From contig NZ_CP097267.1 of NCBI RefSeq assembly GCF_028473605.1, forward strand, positions 2,038,501 to 2,102,500: a stretch of DNA of 64,000 bases, given 5' to 3'. This stretch comes from Acidovorax sp. NCPPB 3576. GTDB lineage: Bacteria > Pseudomonadota > Gammaproteobacteria > Burkholderiales > Burkholderiaceae_C. The first letter of the stretch is position 1, and every line of letters starts with the position of its first letter. Below are positions 41,504-49,688 of the stretch, piece after piece. A program made the position numbers and the translations under genes. The notes under the pieces were generated by a model. That model did not search any database. It worked only from the letters and a program-made list of their open reading frames with translations, and was not told the DNA's origin.

Positions 41504-42474
41504 TGCCGGCATTGACACCTTCTCCAGCGCCTGCTTTGAATGCGGTCGACACGGCCACCCGCGTGCGCACTTACCTGGAAGGATTGCAGACCCGGATCAC
41601 CTCGGCCCTTGAAGAGGTCGAAGGCCCCGTGGCGCGCGGTGGCGCGCGGTTCTTGAACGATGCGTGGCGCAAGGCACCTGGCGAGCCGCTGCAGGGCGAT
41701 GGCATCACCCGCATCCTGGAAGGCGGGCGCGTATTCGAGCGCGCGGGCTGCGGCTTCTCGCACGTGCGGGGCGCCAAGCTGCCGCCGTCGGCCACGCAGC
41801 ACCGGCCCGAACTGGCCGGCGCGCCGTTCGAGGCCATGGGGGTTTCGCTGGTGTTCCACCCGCTCAACCCGTATGTGCCGACGGTGCACATGAATGTGCG
41901 CATGATCGTGGCCGCTCCGGCAGAAGGTGCGCCGGTGTGCTGGTTCGGCGGGGGCATGGATCTGACGCCGTATTACGGCTTCGAGGAAGACGCGGTGCAT
42001 TTTCACCGGGCATGCCGCGACGCGCTCAACCCGTTCGGCGAGGGCCTGTACCTGCGCTTCAAGCGCTGGTGCGACGAGTATTTTTATCTCAAGCACCGCA
42101 ACGAGCAGCGTGGCGTGGGCGGCATCTTCTTCGACGACTTTTCCGAGCTGGGTTTCGAGCGCAGCCTGGGCATGGTGCAGTCGGTGGGGGACGCACTGCT
42201 GGGCGCCTATCTCCCCATCGTGCATCGGCGCCAGGCCATCCCTTTCGGTGATCGCCAGCGCGAGTTCCAGTGCTATCGGCGCGGGCGCTATGTCGAGTTC
42301 AACCTGGTGTGGGACCGCGGCACGAACTTCGGTCTGCAATCGGGTGGCCGCACCGAATCGATCTTGCTGTCGATGCCGCCGATGGCGGGCTGGTCGTACC
42401 AGCGCCAGGAGGCTCCGGGCTCGCCCGAGGCCGAGCTCACGCGGCGCTTTCTGGTGCGGCGGGACTGGCTCTGA
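41503..42474 (+). CDS. hemF: Oxygen-dependent coproporphyrinogen III oxidase
   Basis: A 323-residue HemF converting coproporphyrinogen III to protoporphyrinogen IX in haem synthesis, using O2. Key family blocks are HMNVRMI (His near the active site), [48 protein letters not shown] and [31 protein letters not shown]. The start at 41503 overlaps the purD stop. In related genomes the gene is normally followed by nadD, which is absent here. Confidence 0.96.
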   Translation: MPALTPSPAPALNAVDTATRVRTYLEGLQTRITSALEEVEGPVARGGARFLNDAWRKAPGEPLQGDGITRILEGGRVFERAGCGFSHVRGAKLPPSATQHRPELAGAPFEAMGVSLVFHPLNPYVPTVHMNVRMIVAAPAEGAPVCWFGGGMDLTPYYGFEEDAVHFHRACRDALNPFGEGLYLRFKRWCDEYFYLKHRNEQRGVGGIFFDDFSELGFERSLGMVQSVGDALLGAYLPIVHRRQAIPFGDRQREFQCYRRGRYVEFNLVWDRGTNFGLQSGGRTESILLSMPPMAGWSYQRQEAPGSPEAELTRRFLVRRDWL

Positions 42475-42500
42475 CCAGCCCGTGCATTCGCAAAAAGGCC

Positions 42501-42553
42501 GAAAGCTATAATTTCAATAGCTGCCCGCGCTCATCCCATGAGCGCCCAAGGCC
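42501..42553 (+). repeat. Double-hairpin dispersed element between hemF and rsfS
   Basis: Two adjacent inverted repeats: GCTAT/ATAGC around AATTTCA (42505-42521), then GCGCTCAT/ATGAGCGC around CCC (42527-42545), followed by a GGCC. The layout (GCTAT hairpin, then GCGCT hairpin) is that of a common Comamonadaceae intergenic element and is related to, but distinct from, copies A-E. The remainder of the 191-bp gap holds nothing I recognise. Confidence 0.6.
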
Positions 42554-42665
42554 AAAAACACCCCTGATGTGCACGCGGTGGCCGATTCGCCACCCGGGCC
42601 CGCCGCATTGGCCGATGCCCGGGTTGCACGCTAGTATTGGCCCATCCTTTTTAGACAAACGCCTG

Positions 42666-43535
42666 ATGACCACCTCCTCCAAATCGGAATCCGCTGCCAA
42701 GAAAGACGTCACCAAACTCCAGCGCGCCATCGTCGATGGCCTGGAGGACGTCAAAGCGCAAGACATCCAGGTGTTCAACACCGAGCACCTGTCGCCGCTC
42801 TTCGAGCGCGTGATCGTGGCGTCGGGCACGTCCAACCGCCAGACCAAGGCATTGGCGGCCAGCGTGCGCGATGCGGTGCGTGAAGCGGGCTTCGGCAAGC
42901 CCCGCATCGAGGGCGAGGACAACGGCGAGTGGATCATCGTGGACTGCGGCGCCGCCGTGGCGCACATCATGCAGCCGGCCATCCGCCAGTACTATCGCCT
43001 GGAAGAGATCTGGGGCGACACCCCTGTTCGCCTGAAGCTCGGCGCCGCCAAGCCCAAGGCCGCGGAAGGCACGGCTGGCGTTGCCAAGAAAAAGCCCGCT
43101 GCCAAGAAAGCCGCTGCCGCACCGGCGCAACCGGCCCGCAAGCCCGGCGTGAGCAAGGTGGCTGCCAAGTCGCCTGCGGCCGCACCCCAGAAGGCAGGCG
43201 CCAAGCCCCCGGCCAGGACAGCCGGAAAGCCGGGTGCCCGTGGCACCGTGAAGCAGGCCGCGCCTGCGAAGACGACCGCTAAAACCACGGCCAGAACGCC
43301 TGTGAAAGCGGCTGGCAAGGCGACCGCGAAGACGGTGGCCAAAGCCCCCATCCAGACCTTGATCGTCAAGCCCATCGCCAAGAAGCCGGCGGGCAAGCCT
43401 GCCGCCAAGCGGGCCCCTGGCCGCTCCTCGGCGGCTGCAGCCCCCAAAGCCGCACCCCGGACTGCCACGACGGCGAAGACGGCCGCCAAGCCGCAGCGCC
43501 CCGCTGCCAAGAAGTCGCCCACCCGCAGGGGTTGA
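42666..43535 (+). CDS. rsfS: Ribosomal silencing factor RsfS with long basic C-terminal tail
   Basis: Residues 1-~118 are a complete RsfS/Iojap domain: LQRAIVDGLEDVKAQDIQV, FERVIVASGTSNRQTKALA, GEWIIVDCGAAVAHIMQP and YYRLEEIWGD. It binds ribosomal protein uL14 and blocks subunit joining when nutrients are scarce. Unusually, about 170 residues of Lys/Ala/Pro/Thr-rich sequence follow, resembling histone-H1-like tails with repeated AAKKPAAK- and KTTAKTTA-type units. A standalone RsfS is about 105-130 residues. The tail could contact rRNA or DNA. The frame is continuous, so this is a real extension and not a frameshift. rlmH follows. Confidence 0.9.
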   Translation: MTTSSKSESAAKKDVTKLQRAIVDGLEDVKAQDIQVFNTEHLSPLFERVIVASGTSNRQTKALAASVRDAVREAGFGKPRIEGEDNGEWIIVDCGAAVAHIMQPAIRQYYRLEEIWGDTPVRLKLGAAKPKAAEGTAGVAKKKPAAKKAAAAPAQPARKPGVSKVAAKSPAAAPQKAGAKPPARTAGKPGARGTVKQAAPAKTTAKTTARTPVKAAGKATAKTVAKAPIQTLIVKPIAKKPAGKPAAKRAPGRSSAAAAPKAAPRTATTAKTAAKPQRPAAKKSPTRRG

Positions 43536-43556
43536 GCCAGCGCCTGAGCGTTATCG

Positions 43557-44024
43557 ATGAAGCTGTTGATCGTGGCCGTGGGCCAGCGTGTGCCCGACTG
43601 GGCGCAGACGGCCTACGACGACTACGCCAAGCGGTTTCCGCCGGAGCTGAAGGTCGAGATCAAGGCGGTCAAGACCGAGCCGCGCGGCTCCAAAACGCTG
43701 GAGACGCTATACGCCGCCGAGCGCGAGCGCATCGAGGCTGCCATACCCCGCGGCACCCGCGTGGTGGCGCTGGACGAGCGGGGCACGTCCCTCACTACGA
43801 AAGCACTTGCAGAGCGCCTCAAAGGCTGGCAATTGGGGGGGGACGATGTGGCCCTGGTCATCGGCGGGCCCGATGGTTTGGACCCTGCGTTTCGACAGTT
43901 AGCGCATGAACGCATACGGCTGTCCGATCTCACATTGCCGCACGCCATGGTGCGTGTGCTGCTGATCGAACAGCTCTACCGGGCCTGGTCGGTGAACGCG
44001 GGGCATCCCTACCACCGCGAATAG
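43557..44024 (+). CDS. rlmH: 23S rRNA pseudouridine1915 N3-methyltransferase
   Basis: A 155-residue SPOUT-class methyltransferase that methylates pseudouridine 1915 of 23S rRNA on the 70S ribosome. The N-terminus [15 protein letters not shown], central [10 protein letters not shown], the knot loop [12 protein letters not shown] and the C-terminal [22 protein letters not shown] plus HPYHRE are canonical. It starts 21 bp after rsfS, the usual pairing. Confidence 0.97.
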   Translation: MKLLIVAVGQRVPDWAQTAYDDYAKRFPPELKVEIKAVKTEPRGSKTLETLYAAERERIEAAIPRGTRVVALDERGTSLTTKALAERLKGWQLGGDDVALVIGGPDGLDPAFRQLAHERIRLSDLTLPHAMVRVLLIEQLYRAWSVNAGHPYHRE

Positions 44025-44045
44025 GCCGCCAAGACCAGGTCGGCG

Positions 44046-44681
44046 TCAGGCCTCGGCCCGTTCGGCCTGTGCAGACGGAATGCAAATCACGGGGGCCGCT
44101 GCGACAGAGCGCTCTTGCGCTTGCCGTGTACAGGCAGGCGCAAATTCCGTGGCCAGCAGGCTGAATGAAAGCAGATCATGGTGCCGTCCGTCCCAAAACC
44201 CTGCGCTGCGCAGCAGCCCTTCGCACTGAAACCCCCAACGCTGCAGCATGCGGATCGATGACACGTTGTCGGAATGGACGCTCGCACTGATTCGCATCAG
44301 TTGCAGGTGAAGGAAGCACCAGTTCAGCACCCTGCCAATCGCCTCGTTCATGAAGCCCTGGCCCTGGTATGGCGACGCCAGCTCATAGCCCAGCGCGGCG
44401 CTGAGCGCGGTGGCGTCGCAATGCGTGAAGTTGCATTGCCCGATCATGCCTGGCACGCCCTTGCGCTCGATGGCCCAGCAGAACCCAGGAACCGGCATCA
44501 GCGTTAATTGGTCGGCCCAGTTCACGAAATCCAATGCGCCTTCCAGATCGCGGATCGCGTTGTAGCCGGCCCACTGCCTTGATTCCGCATCCGCGTGCAT
44601 GGAGAGCAGGGCCGGTGCATCGGATGCCACCATCTTGCGCAGCCTGAGCCGCGGTGTCTCCAGTGTGGGAAAGAAGGTCAT
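44046..44681 (-). CDS. GNAT acetyltransferase, RimJ/RimL type
   Basis: A 211-residue N-acetyltransferase with the start TLETPRLRLRKMVASDAPALL, a GMIGQCNF strand, the acetyl-CoA region YQGQGFMNEAIGRVLNW and ASVHSDNVSSIRMLQRWGF. It lies antisense between rlmH and maf, which are usually neighbours in this family, so it looks like an insertion into that block. The ATG at 44681 is favoured; an upstream in-frame ATG adds an Arg-rich leader overlapping the maf start region. The substrate is unknown. Confidence 0.83.
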   Translation of the reverse strand: MTFFPTLETPRLRLRKMVASDAPALLSMHADAESRQWAGYNAIRDLEGALDFVNWADQLTLMPVPGFCWAIERKGVPGMIGQCNFTHCDATALSAALGYELASPYQGQGFMNEAIGRVLNWCFLHLQLMRISASVHSDNVSSIRMLQRWGFQCEGLLRSAGFWDGRHHDLLSFSLLATEFAPACTRQAQERSVAAAPVICIPSAQAERAEA

Positions 44682-44784
44682 GTGCCATTCTTGAAAAGGC
44701 CGGCAGCGCAAGGCTGCCGGTTCCCGAAGCCGGCGCCGGCGAACCGAAGCGGCACGCGCGAGCGATCGGCTATCCTCGCGCCCC

Positions 44785-45414
44785 GTGCCGTCCTCTATTC
44801 CTTCCTTCATCTATCTCGCATCCCAAAGCCCGCGCCGCCGCCAACTGCTCGAGCAGTTGGGGGTTCACCATGAACTGCTGCTGCCCAATGCCGATGGCGA
44901 TGTGGCCGAAGACGCAGAAGCCATCGAGGTGCCGCTGGCCAGCGAGCCGCCCGCCCGCTATGTGCAGCGCGTCACGGGGCTCAAGCTCGATTCGGCCGTC
45001 GCCCGCCGTGCCCGGCGCGGGTTGACGGATGCCCCCATCCTTTGCTCGGACACCACGGTGGCCTGGGGCCGCACGATCTACGGCAAGCCGGAGGATGCCG
45101 CCGATGCGCGCCGCATGCTGGGCGAGTTGTCGGGGCGCACGCACCGCGTGCTCACGGCGGTGGCCCTGCAGCACGGGGAAACGCGGTCGGTCGCGCTGTC
45201 GGTCTCGAAAGTGACCTTTGCCGCGCTCACGCCCGCCCAGATCGCAGCGTATGTGGACAGCGGGGAACCCATGGGCAAGGCCGGCGCGTATGGCATCCAG
45301 GGGCCCGCGGCGCAGTACGTGTCGCACCTGGCCGGCAGCTATACCGGCATCATGGGATTGCCCTTGTTCGAGACGGCGCAACTGCTGCGCTCGGCCGGCA
45401 TGCTGCGCGGCTGA
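44785..45414 (+). CDS. maf: Maf-like nucleotide pyrophosphatase
   Basis: A 209-residue Maf/Ham1-superfamily protein that hydrolyses non-canonical or canonical nucleoside triphosphates to monophosphates. Motifs are LASQSPRRRQLLEQLG near the N-terminus, the catalytic Asp in ILCSDTTVAWG, KPEDAADARRML, SGRTHRVLTAVAL and the conserved GKAGAYGIQGPAAQYV. It probably starts at GTG 44785. It precedes rng with a 76-bp gap, the conserved maf-rng pair. Confidence 0.93.
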   Translation: MPSSIPSFIYLASQSPRRRQLLEQLGVHHELLLPNADGDVAEDAEAIEVPLASEPPARYVQRVTGLKLDSAVARRARRGLTDAPILCSDTTVAWGRTIYGKPEDAADARRMLGELSGRTHRVLTAVALQHGETRSVALSVSKVTFAALTPAQIAAYVDSGEPMGKAGAYGIQGPAAQYVSHLAGSYTGIMGLPLFETAQLLRSAGMLRG

Positions 45415-45490
45415 ATGGCGATGTGGGACCAGTGAGTCTGCCATGCAGGCGGGTTTCAGGCATCATGGGCGGCCACTTTTTTCCGACCCC

Positions 45491-46978
45491 ATGCAACAAG
45501 ACATCCTGATCAACTGGTCCCCCCAAGAAACCCGCGTGGCGGTGGTCGAGCACGGCGCGGTGCAGGAACTGCACGTGGAACGCACCCTGGAACGGGGCCT
45601 GGTGGGCAACGTGTATCTGGGCAAGGTCTCGCGCGTGTTGCCGGGCATGCAGTCGGCGTTCATCGACATTGGGCTGGAGCGCGCGGCGTTCCTGCACGTG
45701 GCGGACGTGTGGCACCGGCAGGAAGGCGGCGAGGCGCCCATGTTCGCGCGCAAGGGCGAGCCGCCGGTGCCGATCGAAAAACAGGTGTTCGAAGGCCAAT
45801 CCCTCATGGTGCAAGTCATCAAGGACCCCATCGGAACCAAGGGTGCGCGCCTTTCCACGCAGATCAGCATCGCGGGCCGGCTGCTGGTGTTTCTGCCCCA
45901 GGATGACCACGTGGGCGTGTCGCAGAAGATCCCCGCCGACGAGCGCGATGCCTTGCGCGGACGGCTGCAGGCACTGGTGGGCGACAAGGCGTCGGGAGGC
46001 GGTGGCGGGTTCATCCTGCGCACCAATGGGGAAGATTCCACCGACGCCGAATTGGCCGAAGACATCGCTTACCTGCGCAAGACCTGGGCGCGCATCAAGG
46101 ACGCCTCGCTGCGCTTGCCGCCCATGTCGCTGCTGCACCAGGACCTGAGCCTGCTGCAGCGCGTGCTGCGCGATCTGGTGGGGGAGGAGACGGCGACCAT
46201 CCGCATCGACTCGCGCGAGCAGTTTTCCGCGCTGCAGGCTTTCGGCCATGAATTCATGCCGGCCGCGGCGCCGAAGCTGCAGCTGTACAAGGGCGAGCGG
46301 CCGATTTTCGACCTGTATGGCATCGACGAGGAAATCGGTCGCGCCCTGGGCCGGCGCGTCGATCTGAAGTCGGGCGGCTACCTGATCGTGGACCAGACCG
46401 AGGCGCTGACCACCATCGATGTGAACACGGGCGGCTATGTCGGTGCGCGCAATTTCGACGACACCATTTTCAAGACCAACCTGGAGGCCGCACAGGCCAT
46501 TGCGCGCCAGTTGCGGCTGCGCAATCTGGGCGGCATCGTCATTGCGGATTTCATCGACATGGCGCGCGAGGACCACCAGCAGGCCGTGCTCGCGGAGTTC
46601 AAGAAGCAGCTCGCGCGTGACCGTGTCAAAACCATGGCCGGTGGCTTTTCCCAGTTGGGACTGGTGGAAATGACGCGCAAACGCACCCGCGAATCCCTGG
46701 CCCACATGTTGTGCGAACCCTGCGAGCATTGCCAGGGCAAAGGCATCGTGAAGACCGCGCGCAGCGTGTGCTACGACATCCTTCGCGAGATTTTGCGCGA
46801 GGCACGCCAGTTCAACCCCCGCGAGTTTCGCGTCGTTGCCTCACCGCGCGTCGTGGAGCTGTTTCTCGACGAGGAGAGCCAGCACTTGGCAGGGCTGTCA
46901 GATTTCATCGGCAAGCCCATTTCATTGCAGTCGGAAACGGCGGTGGGGCAGGAGCAGTACGACATCGTGCTGCTTTGA
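45491..46978 (+). CDS. rng: Ribonuclease G
   Basis: A 495-residue RNase E/G family endoribonuclease for 5' 16S rRNA maturation and mRNA decay. The S1-like N-terminal domain includes GNVYLGKVSRVLPGMQSAFIDIG. The DNase I-like catalytic region has TIDVNTGGYVGARNFDDTIF, with the acidic Mg2+ ligands, and GGIVIADFIDM. The zinc-link motif CEPCEHCQGKG is intact. It lacks the long C-terminal scaffold of RNase E. The ATG at 45491 (MQQDILINWSPQETRVAV) is the family start. Confidence 0.96.
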   Translation: MQQDILINWSPQETRVAVVEHGAVQELHVERTLERGLVGNVYLGKVSRVLPGMQSAFIDIGLERAAFLHVADVWHRQEGGEAPMFARKGEPPVPIEKQVFEGQSLMVQVIKDPIGTKGARLSTQISIAGRLLVFLPQDDHVGVSQKIPADERDALRGRLQALVGDKASGGGGGFILRTNGEDSTDAELAEDIAYLRKTWARIKDASLRLPPMSLLHQDLSLLQRVLRDLVGEETATIRIDSREQFSALQAFGHEFMPAAAPKLQLYKGERPIFDLYGIDEEIGRALGRRVDLKSGGYLIVDQTEALTTIDVNTGGYVGARNFDDTIFKTNLEAAQAIARQLRLRNLGGIVIADFIDMAREDHQQAVLAEFKKQLARDRVKTMAGGFSQLGLVEMTRKRTRESLAHMLCEPCEHCQGKGIVKTARSVCYDILREILREARQFNPREFRVVASPRVVELFLDEESQHLAGLSDFIGKPISLQSETAVGQEQYDIVLL

Positions 46979-46997
46979 GGCGCGGTAGCGTGGCCGG

Positions 46998-47018
46998 TGC
47001 GCTCACTTGGCGAGCGCA
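46998..47018 (+). terminator. Possible terminator hairpin after rng
   Basis: Stem TGCGCTC/GAGCGCA with a 7-nt loop lies about 20 bp after the rng stop. There is no clear U tract. The rest of the 128-bp gap leads into the TetR-type operator. Confidence 0.35.
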
Positions 47019-47091
47019 GTCAACAGGATTTCGATCAGCCCTACGGCGGGCACGTGTGGAAGAGTTCTTATGAATATCCGGGGCTAGAATA

Positions 47092-47113
47092 AAACAATCC
47101 ATCTGGATGGTTT
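47092..47113. promoter_or_regulatory. Inverted-repeat operator for the adjacent TetR regulator
   Basis: AAACAATCCA-TC-TGGATGGTTT is a 10-bp inverted repeat with one mismatch and a 2-bp spacer, overlapping the proposed start region of the TetR gene and lying just after a TAGAAT hexamer (47085-47090) that could be its -10 box. Size, symmetry and position fit autoregulation by a TetR-family repressor. Confidence 0.65.
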
Positions 47114-47691
47114 GTATGTCTGAAGCCCATAAACGCCTGAAACAACCCGAACTGGTCCGAGCCCAATTGCTTGCCGTGGCCGCCGATCTGCTCGTGCAGG
47201 AAGGGCCGCACGCGGTCACTTTGGATGCTGTCGCGCACCAGGCCGGCGTGACCAAAGGCGGTTTGCAGCACCACTTTCGCAGCAAACAGGCACTGTTGGG
47301 CGCCCTCTGCGATCAGTTGTTCGATGTGTTCGATGTGTTCTACGCCGCCGCCCTCGACTCCGAGCCCCAGGCCCCTGGGCGGCACGCACGGGCCTATCTG
47401 AAAACCTGCTTTCACACTGCCCAGACCGCGCATGAGCGCCGAACGCAGCGCGCCATCGCTTTGCTCGCATTCGCGCTGCCTTCTTGCCGCGAACGCTGGA
47501 GCGCCAAGATGCGCGCCGCGCTCGCACAGGACGGCTCCGACCCGGACGCCGCGGACCGTTTGTTCCTATGCCGCCTGGCCGCAGACGGCATCTGGTTCGA
47601 CCAGTTGCTGGATGTCTATGGGACGCCGCCGGACCGCAAGGGCCGCCTTCTTTCCCTCCTTGTCCAACTCACCCAAGGAAACGCGCCATGA
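47107..47691 (+). CDS. TetR-family transcriptional regulator
   Basis: A 194-residue repressor. The N-terminal helix-turn-helix is clear: LLAVAADLLVQEGPHAVTLDAVAHQAGVTKGGLQHHFRSKQALLGAL. The C-terminal ligand domain is not recognisable to a specific effector. The first ATG is at 47107, but the ATG at 47116 (MSEAHKR) is equally plausible: it has GGATGG five bases upstream and leaves the palindromic operator outside the coding region. The stop overlaps the start of an SMR efflux gene (ATGA), so it probably controls that pump and itself. Confidence 0.9.
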   Translation: MVCMSEAHKRLKQPELVRAQLLAVAADLLVQEGPHAVTLDAVAHQAGVTKGGLQHHFRSKQALLGALCDQLFDVFDVFYAAALDSEPQAPGRHARAYLKTCFHTAQTAHERRTQRAIALLAFALPSCRERWSAKMRAALAQDGSDPDAADRLFLCRLAADGIWFDQLLDVYGTPPDRKGRLLSLLVQLTQGNAP

Positions 47692-48029
47692 CCTTGAATC
47701 CCAGCTATCTCATTTTGGGACTGGCCATCGCTTTGGAGGTGGTCGGCACCACGGCGCTCAAGGCCTCTGACGGTTTCACCCGCCTGGTTCCGAGCCTGAT
47801 CACCGGGGTGGCCTATGCCGCCTCGTTCTATGCGCTTTCCCTGGCCTTGAAGACGATACCGGTGGGCGTGGCCTATGCCATCTGGTCGGGTGTTGGCATC
47901 GTGCTCATTTCGGTGGTGGGGTGGGTGGTGTTTCGACAGCGGCTCGATCTGGCCGCCCTCGCCGGCCTGGGGTTGATCATCGCGGGGGTGCTGGTGGTCA
48001 ACCTCTTCTCCAGCAGCGCGGGGCATTGA
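47688..48029 (+). CDS. Small multidrug resistance (SMR) efflux protein
   Basis: A 113-residue, four-helix inner-membrane transporter of the EmrE/SugE family. The catalytic glutamate is in the first helix (AIALEVVGTTALKASDGF). The second helix contains YAASFYALSLALKTIPVGVAYAIWSGVGIV, with Trp and Gly of the substrate pathway, followed by a charged loop (FRQRLD) and the last helix. It exports cationic compounds by proton antiport as a dual-topology dimer. The KTIPVGVAYAIWSG form is closer to EmrE than to SugE. It is translationally coupled to the TetR gene. Confidence 0.92.
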   Translation: MTLNPSYLILGLAIALEVVGTTALKASDGFTRLVPSLITGVAYAASFYALSLALKTIPVGVAYAIWSGVGIVLISVVGWVVFRQRLDLAALAGLGLIIAGVLVVNLFSSSAGH

Positions 48030-48032
48030 GTC

Positions 48033-48737
48033 GTGATAGGCCGTTCCGAGAGGGATTCCGTGATTTTCATCGACCAGTTTTTTTCGCGCGCTGCGCTCGC
48101 CGAGGTGCTTGCAAGCCCAAACGGACCACTGGCCTTCGAGCATTGCCGTTTCGACGGCGAAGACCTCTCCGGCTTGGTCCTTGGGGGCGCGCGGTTCCTG
48201 GACTGCACCTTCGCAGCGACCCGCTTGCAGAAAACGATGCTGGCAGATTCGCGCTGGCTCGATTGCAAGGCCGGGCTGGCGGATTTCAGTCTGGCCGATC
48301 TTTCCGGCGCCCGCCTGTGCAGCAGCGATCTGAACAACACGCGGTGGAATGGCGCCAAGCTGTCGGGCGTGCTGTTCACCGAGACCAAGCTGACCGGCGC
48401 TCGTTTCAACGAAGCGACCACGCTGGGACTGGAGTTCCACCAGTGCCGCCTGGTGGGCGCGGACTTGCGGGGCCTCTCTTTTCGCAAGCGCAGCCTGGAG
48501 CAACTGGACCTGTCCGAAGCAGACGTGGCCGGATGTGATTTCCGCGACGCGGTCTTCGAAGGCGGCAGCCTGCGGGACGCCAATTTGAAGCATGCCCGCT
48601 TCGATGGTGCAGATCTGCGCTCGGTGGACTTGGGCGGTCTGACAGTGACCACCGTTGCCCAATCGTTCAAGGGTGCGATGCTATCGATGGACCAAGCCGC
48701 CGCGCTCATCGGCGGCCTGGGCGTCCGCGTGGGCTGA
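48033..48737 (+). CDS. Pentapeptide-repeat protein
   Basis: A 234-residue protein that should fold largely as a right-handed quadrilateral beta helix. Runs of A(D/N/R)LxX-type units are visible throughout (for example LADFSLADLSGARLCSSDLN, GADLRGLSF, LRDANLKHARFDGADLRSVD). No signal peptide or membrane segment is evident. It probably starts at GTG 48033, 3 bp after the SMR gene; another GTG at 48060 is possible. Functions in this family vary (DNA mimicry with gyrase, scaffolding), and none is indicated here. Confidence 0.82.
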   Translation: MIGRSERDSVIFIDQFFSRAALAEVLASPNGPLAFEHCRFDGEDLSGLVLGGARFLDCTFAATRLQKTMLADSRWLDCKAGLADFSLADLSGARLCSSDLNNTRWNGAKLSGVLFTETKLTGARFNEATTLGLEFHQCRLVGADLRGLSFRKRSLEQLDLSEADVAGCDFRDAVFEGGSLRDANLKHARFDGADLRSVDLGGLTVTTVAQSFKGAMLSMDQAAALIGGLGVRVG

Positions 48738-48865
48738 GCGGGCAGGGTGCGACCGATCAGCGCCGTGGGTGCAGCCGCCGGATAAGCCCTGGCTTGGCCT
48801 GCTGGACGGGCATTCAACGGCGGTTATTTTTACCGGCAGGCCCGGCATGAACCGGCGTATTCCAC

Positions 48866-49477
48866 TCAATGCGGGCAGCCGCCACGGGGGCCAGTGCATG
48901 GCATTGGCCCCGGCTGAATACCTCTGGCATGGCGGCGATGCAAAAAGGCCATGAGCCCCGCCGAGCCAGAAGCCGCCAGTACAAGCAGTGCCATATAGAC
49001 GCCCAAAGCGTGTTCGAACGCGACGGTGTCGTTCCATGACCGCGCGATGCCGAGAAACGAGGCATACAGCCACGAGACCGATGACACGGTGGCGAACCCG
49101 GTGAGCAGCAGCACCCGGCCCAAAGGCCATTGCAGAAAGACCTTGCCCTGTTGCATGTACGGGAACGCGAAATGGTGCATGAGCAAACCGTTCAGCGTCA
49201 GCACGCACACGGTAAGTACCTTCATCCAGAGTTTCTCGTTGGCCAAATACCCTGGGTATTGTGTTTGGCCGATGCAGAGAAAGCCCAGCCCGGTCGCCCA
49301 CAGCACGCCCAAAGCCACCGTCATCGTTCGTTTGGTGTGGAGAAGATCCTCCCATTGATGCGCGGAAATCGGGCGATGGACGGAGCGAAGAAACCGGAAG
49401 TCATACTCCAGCATCTTTCCCACGGCAACGGCCATGGCGAGCAGGTGAATGAAGACGAGCGCGTTCTTGAGGAGCAT
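48866..49477 (-). CDS. Uncharacterised integral membrane protein
   Basis: A 203-residue predicted inner-membrane protein with five hydrophobic segments: KNALVFIHLLAMAVAVGKM, TMTVALGVLWATGLGFLCIG, WMKVLTVCVLTLNGLLMHHF, VLLLTGFATVSSVSWLYASF and ALGVYMALLVLAASGSAGLM. Conserved His residues in the first and third helices could bind haem, as in some DUF2214/CopD-like proteins, but I cannot assign a family firmly. The ATG at 49477 is favoured over upstream in-frame codons. It stands alone. The 211 bp on its 5' side up to 49688 show no further gene. Confidence 0.65.
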   Translation of the reverse strand: MLLKNALVFIHLLAMAVAVGKMLEYDFRFLRSVHRPISAHQWEDLLHTKRTMTVALGVLWATGLGFLCIGQTQYPGYLANEKLWMKVLTVCVLTLNGLLMHHFAFPYMQQGKVFLQWPLGRVLLLTGFATVSSVSWLYASFLGIARSWNDTVAFEHALGVYMALLVLAASGSAGLMAFLHRRHARGIQPGPMPCTGPRGGCPH

Positions 49478-49688
49478 GGTGTGACGCACGGGGCGCCTTG
49501 AGAGGGATCGCAGCGTGAGTGCCCGGCCCATCCGTCTTTGGTTGCCTGCGTGCGTGCAGAATTTGCAACGGGCAGGCGTCTTCCATCAACCTCTTCGAGC
49601 AGGCCCCGTGACGCATCCTGACCGGCGATGTGGCCTGATCAAGGTGCCGCTTCCTCTGGCCTGCCTCCATTCGTCCGGCAGCGCGCAA

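Noticed and set aside
43020..43535. Separate histone-H1-like gene after rsfS
   Set aside because: The basic stretch is in the same uninterrupted frame as RsfS and has no start codon with a ribosome site of its own, so it is treated as a tail.
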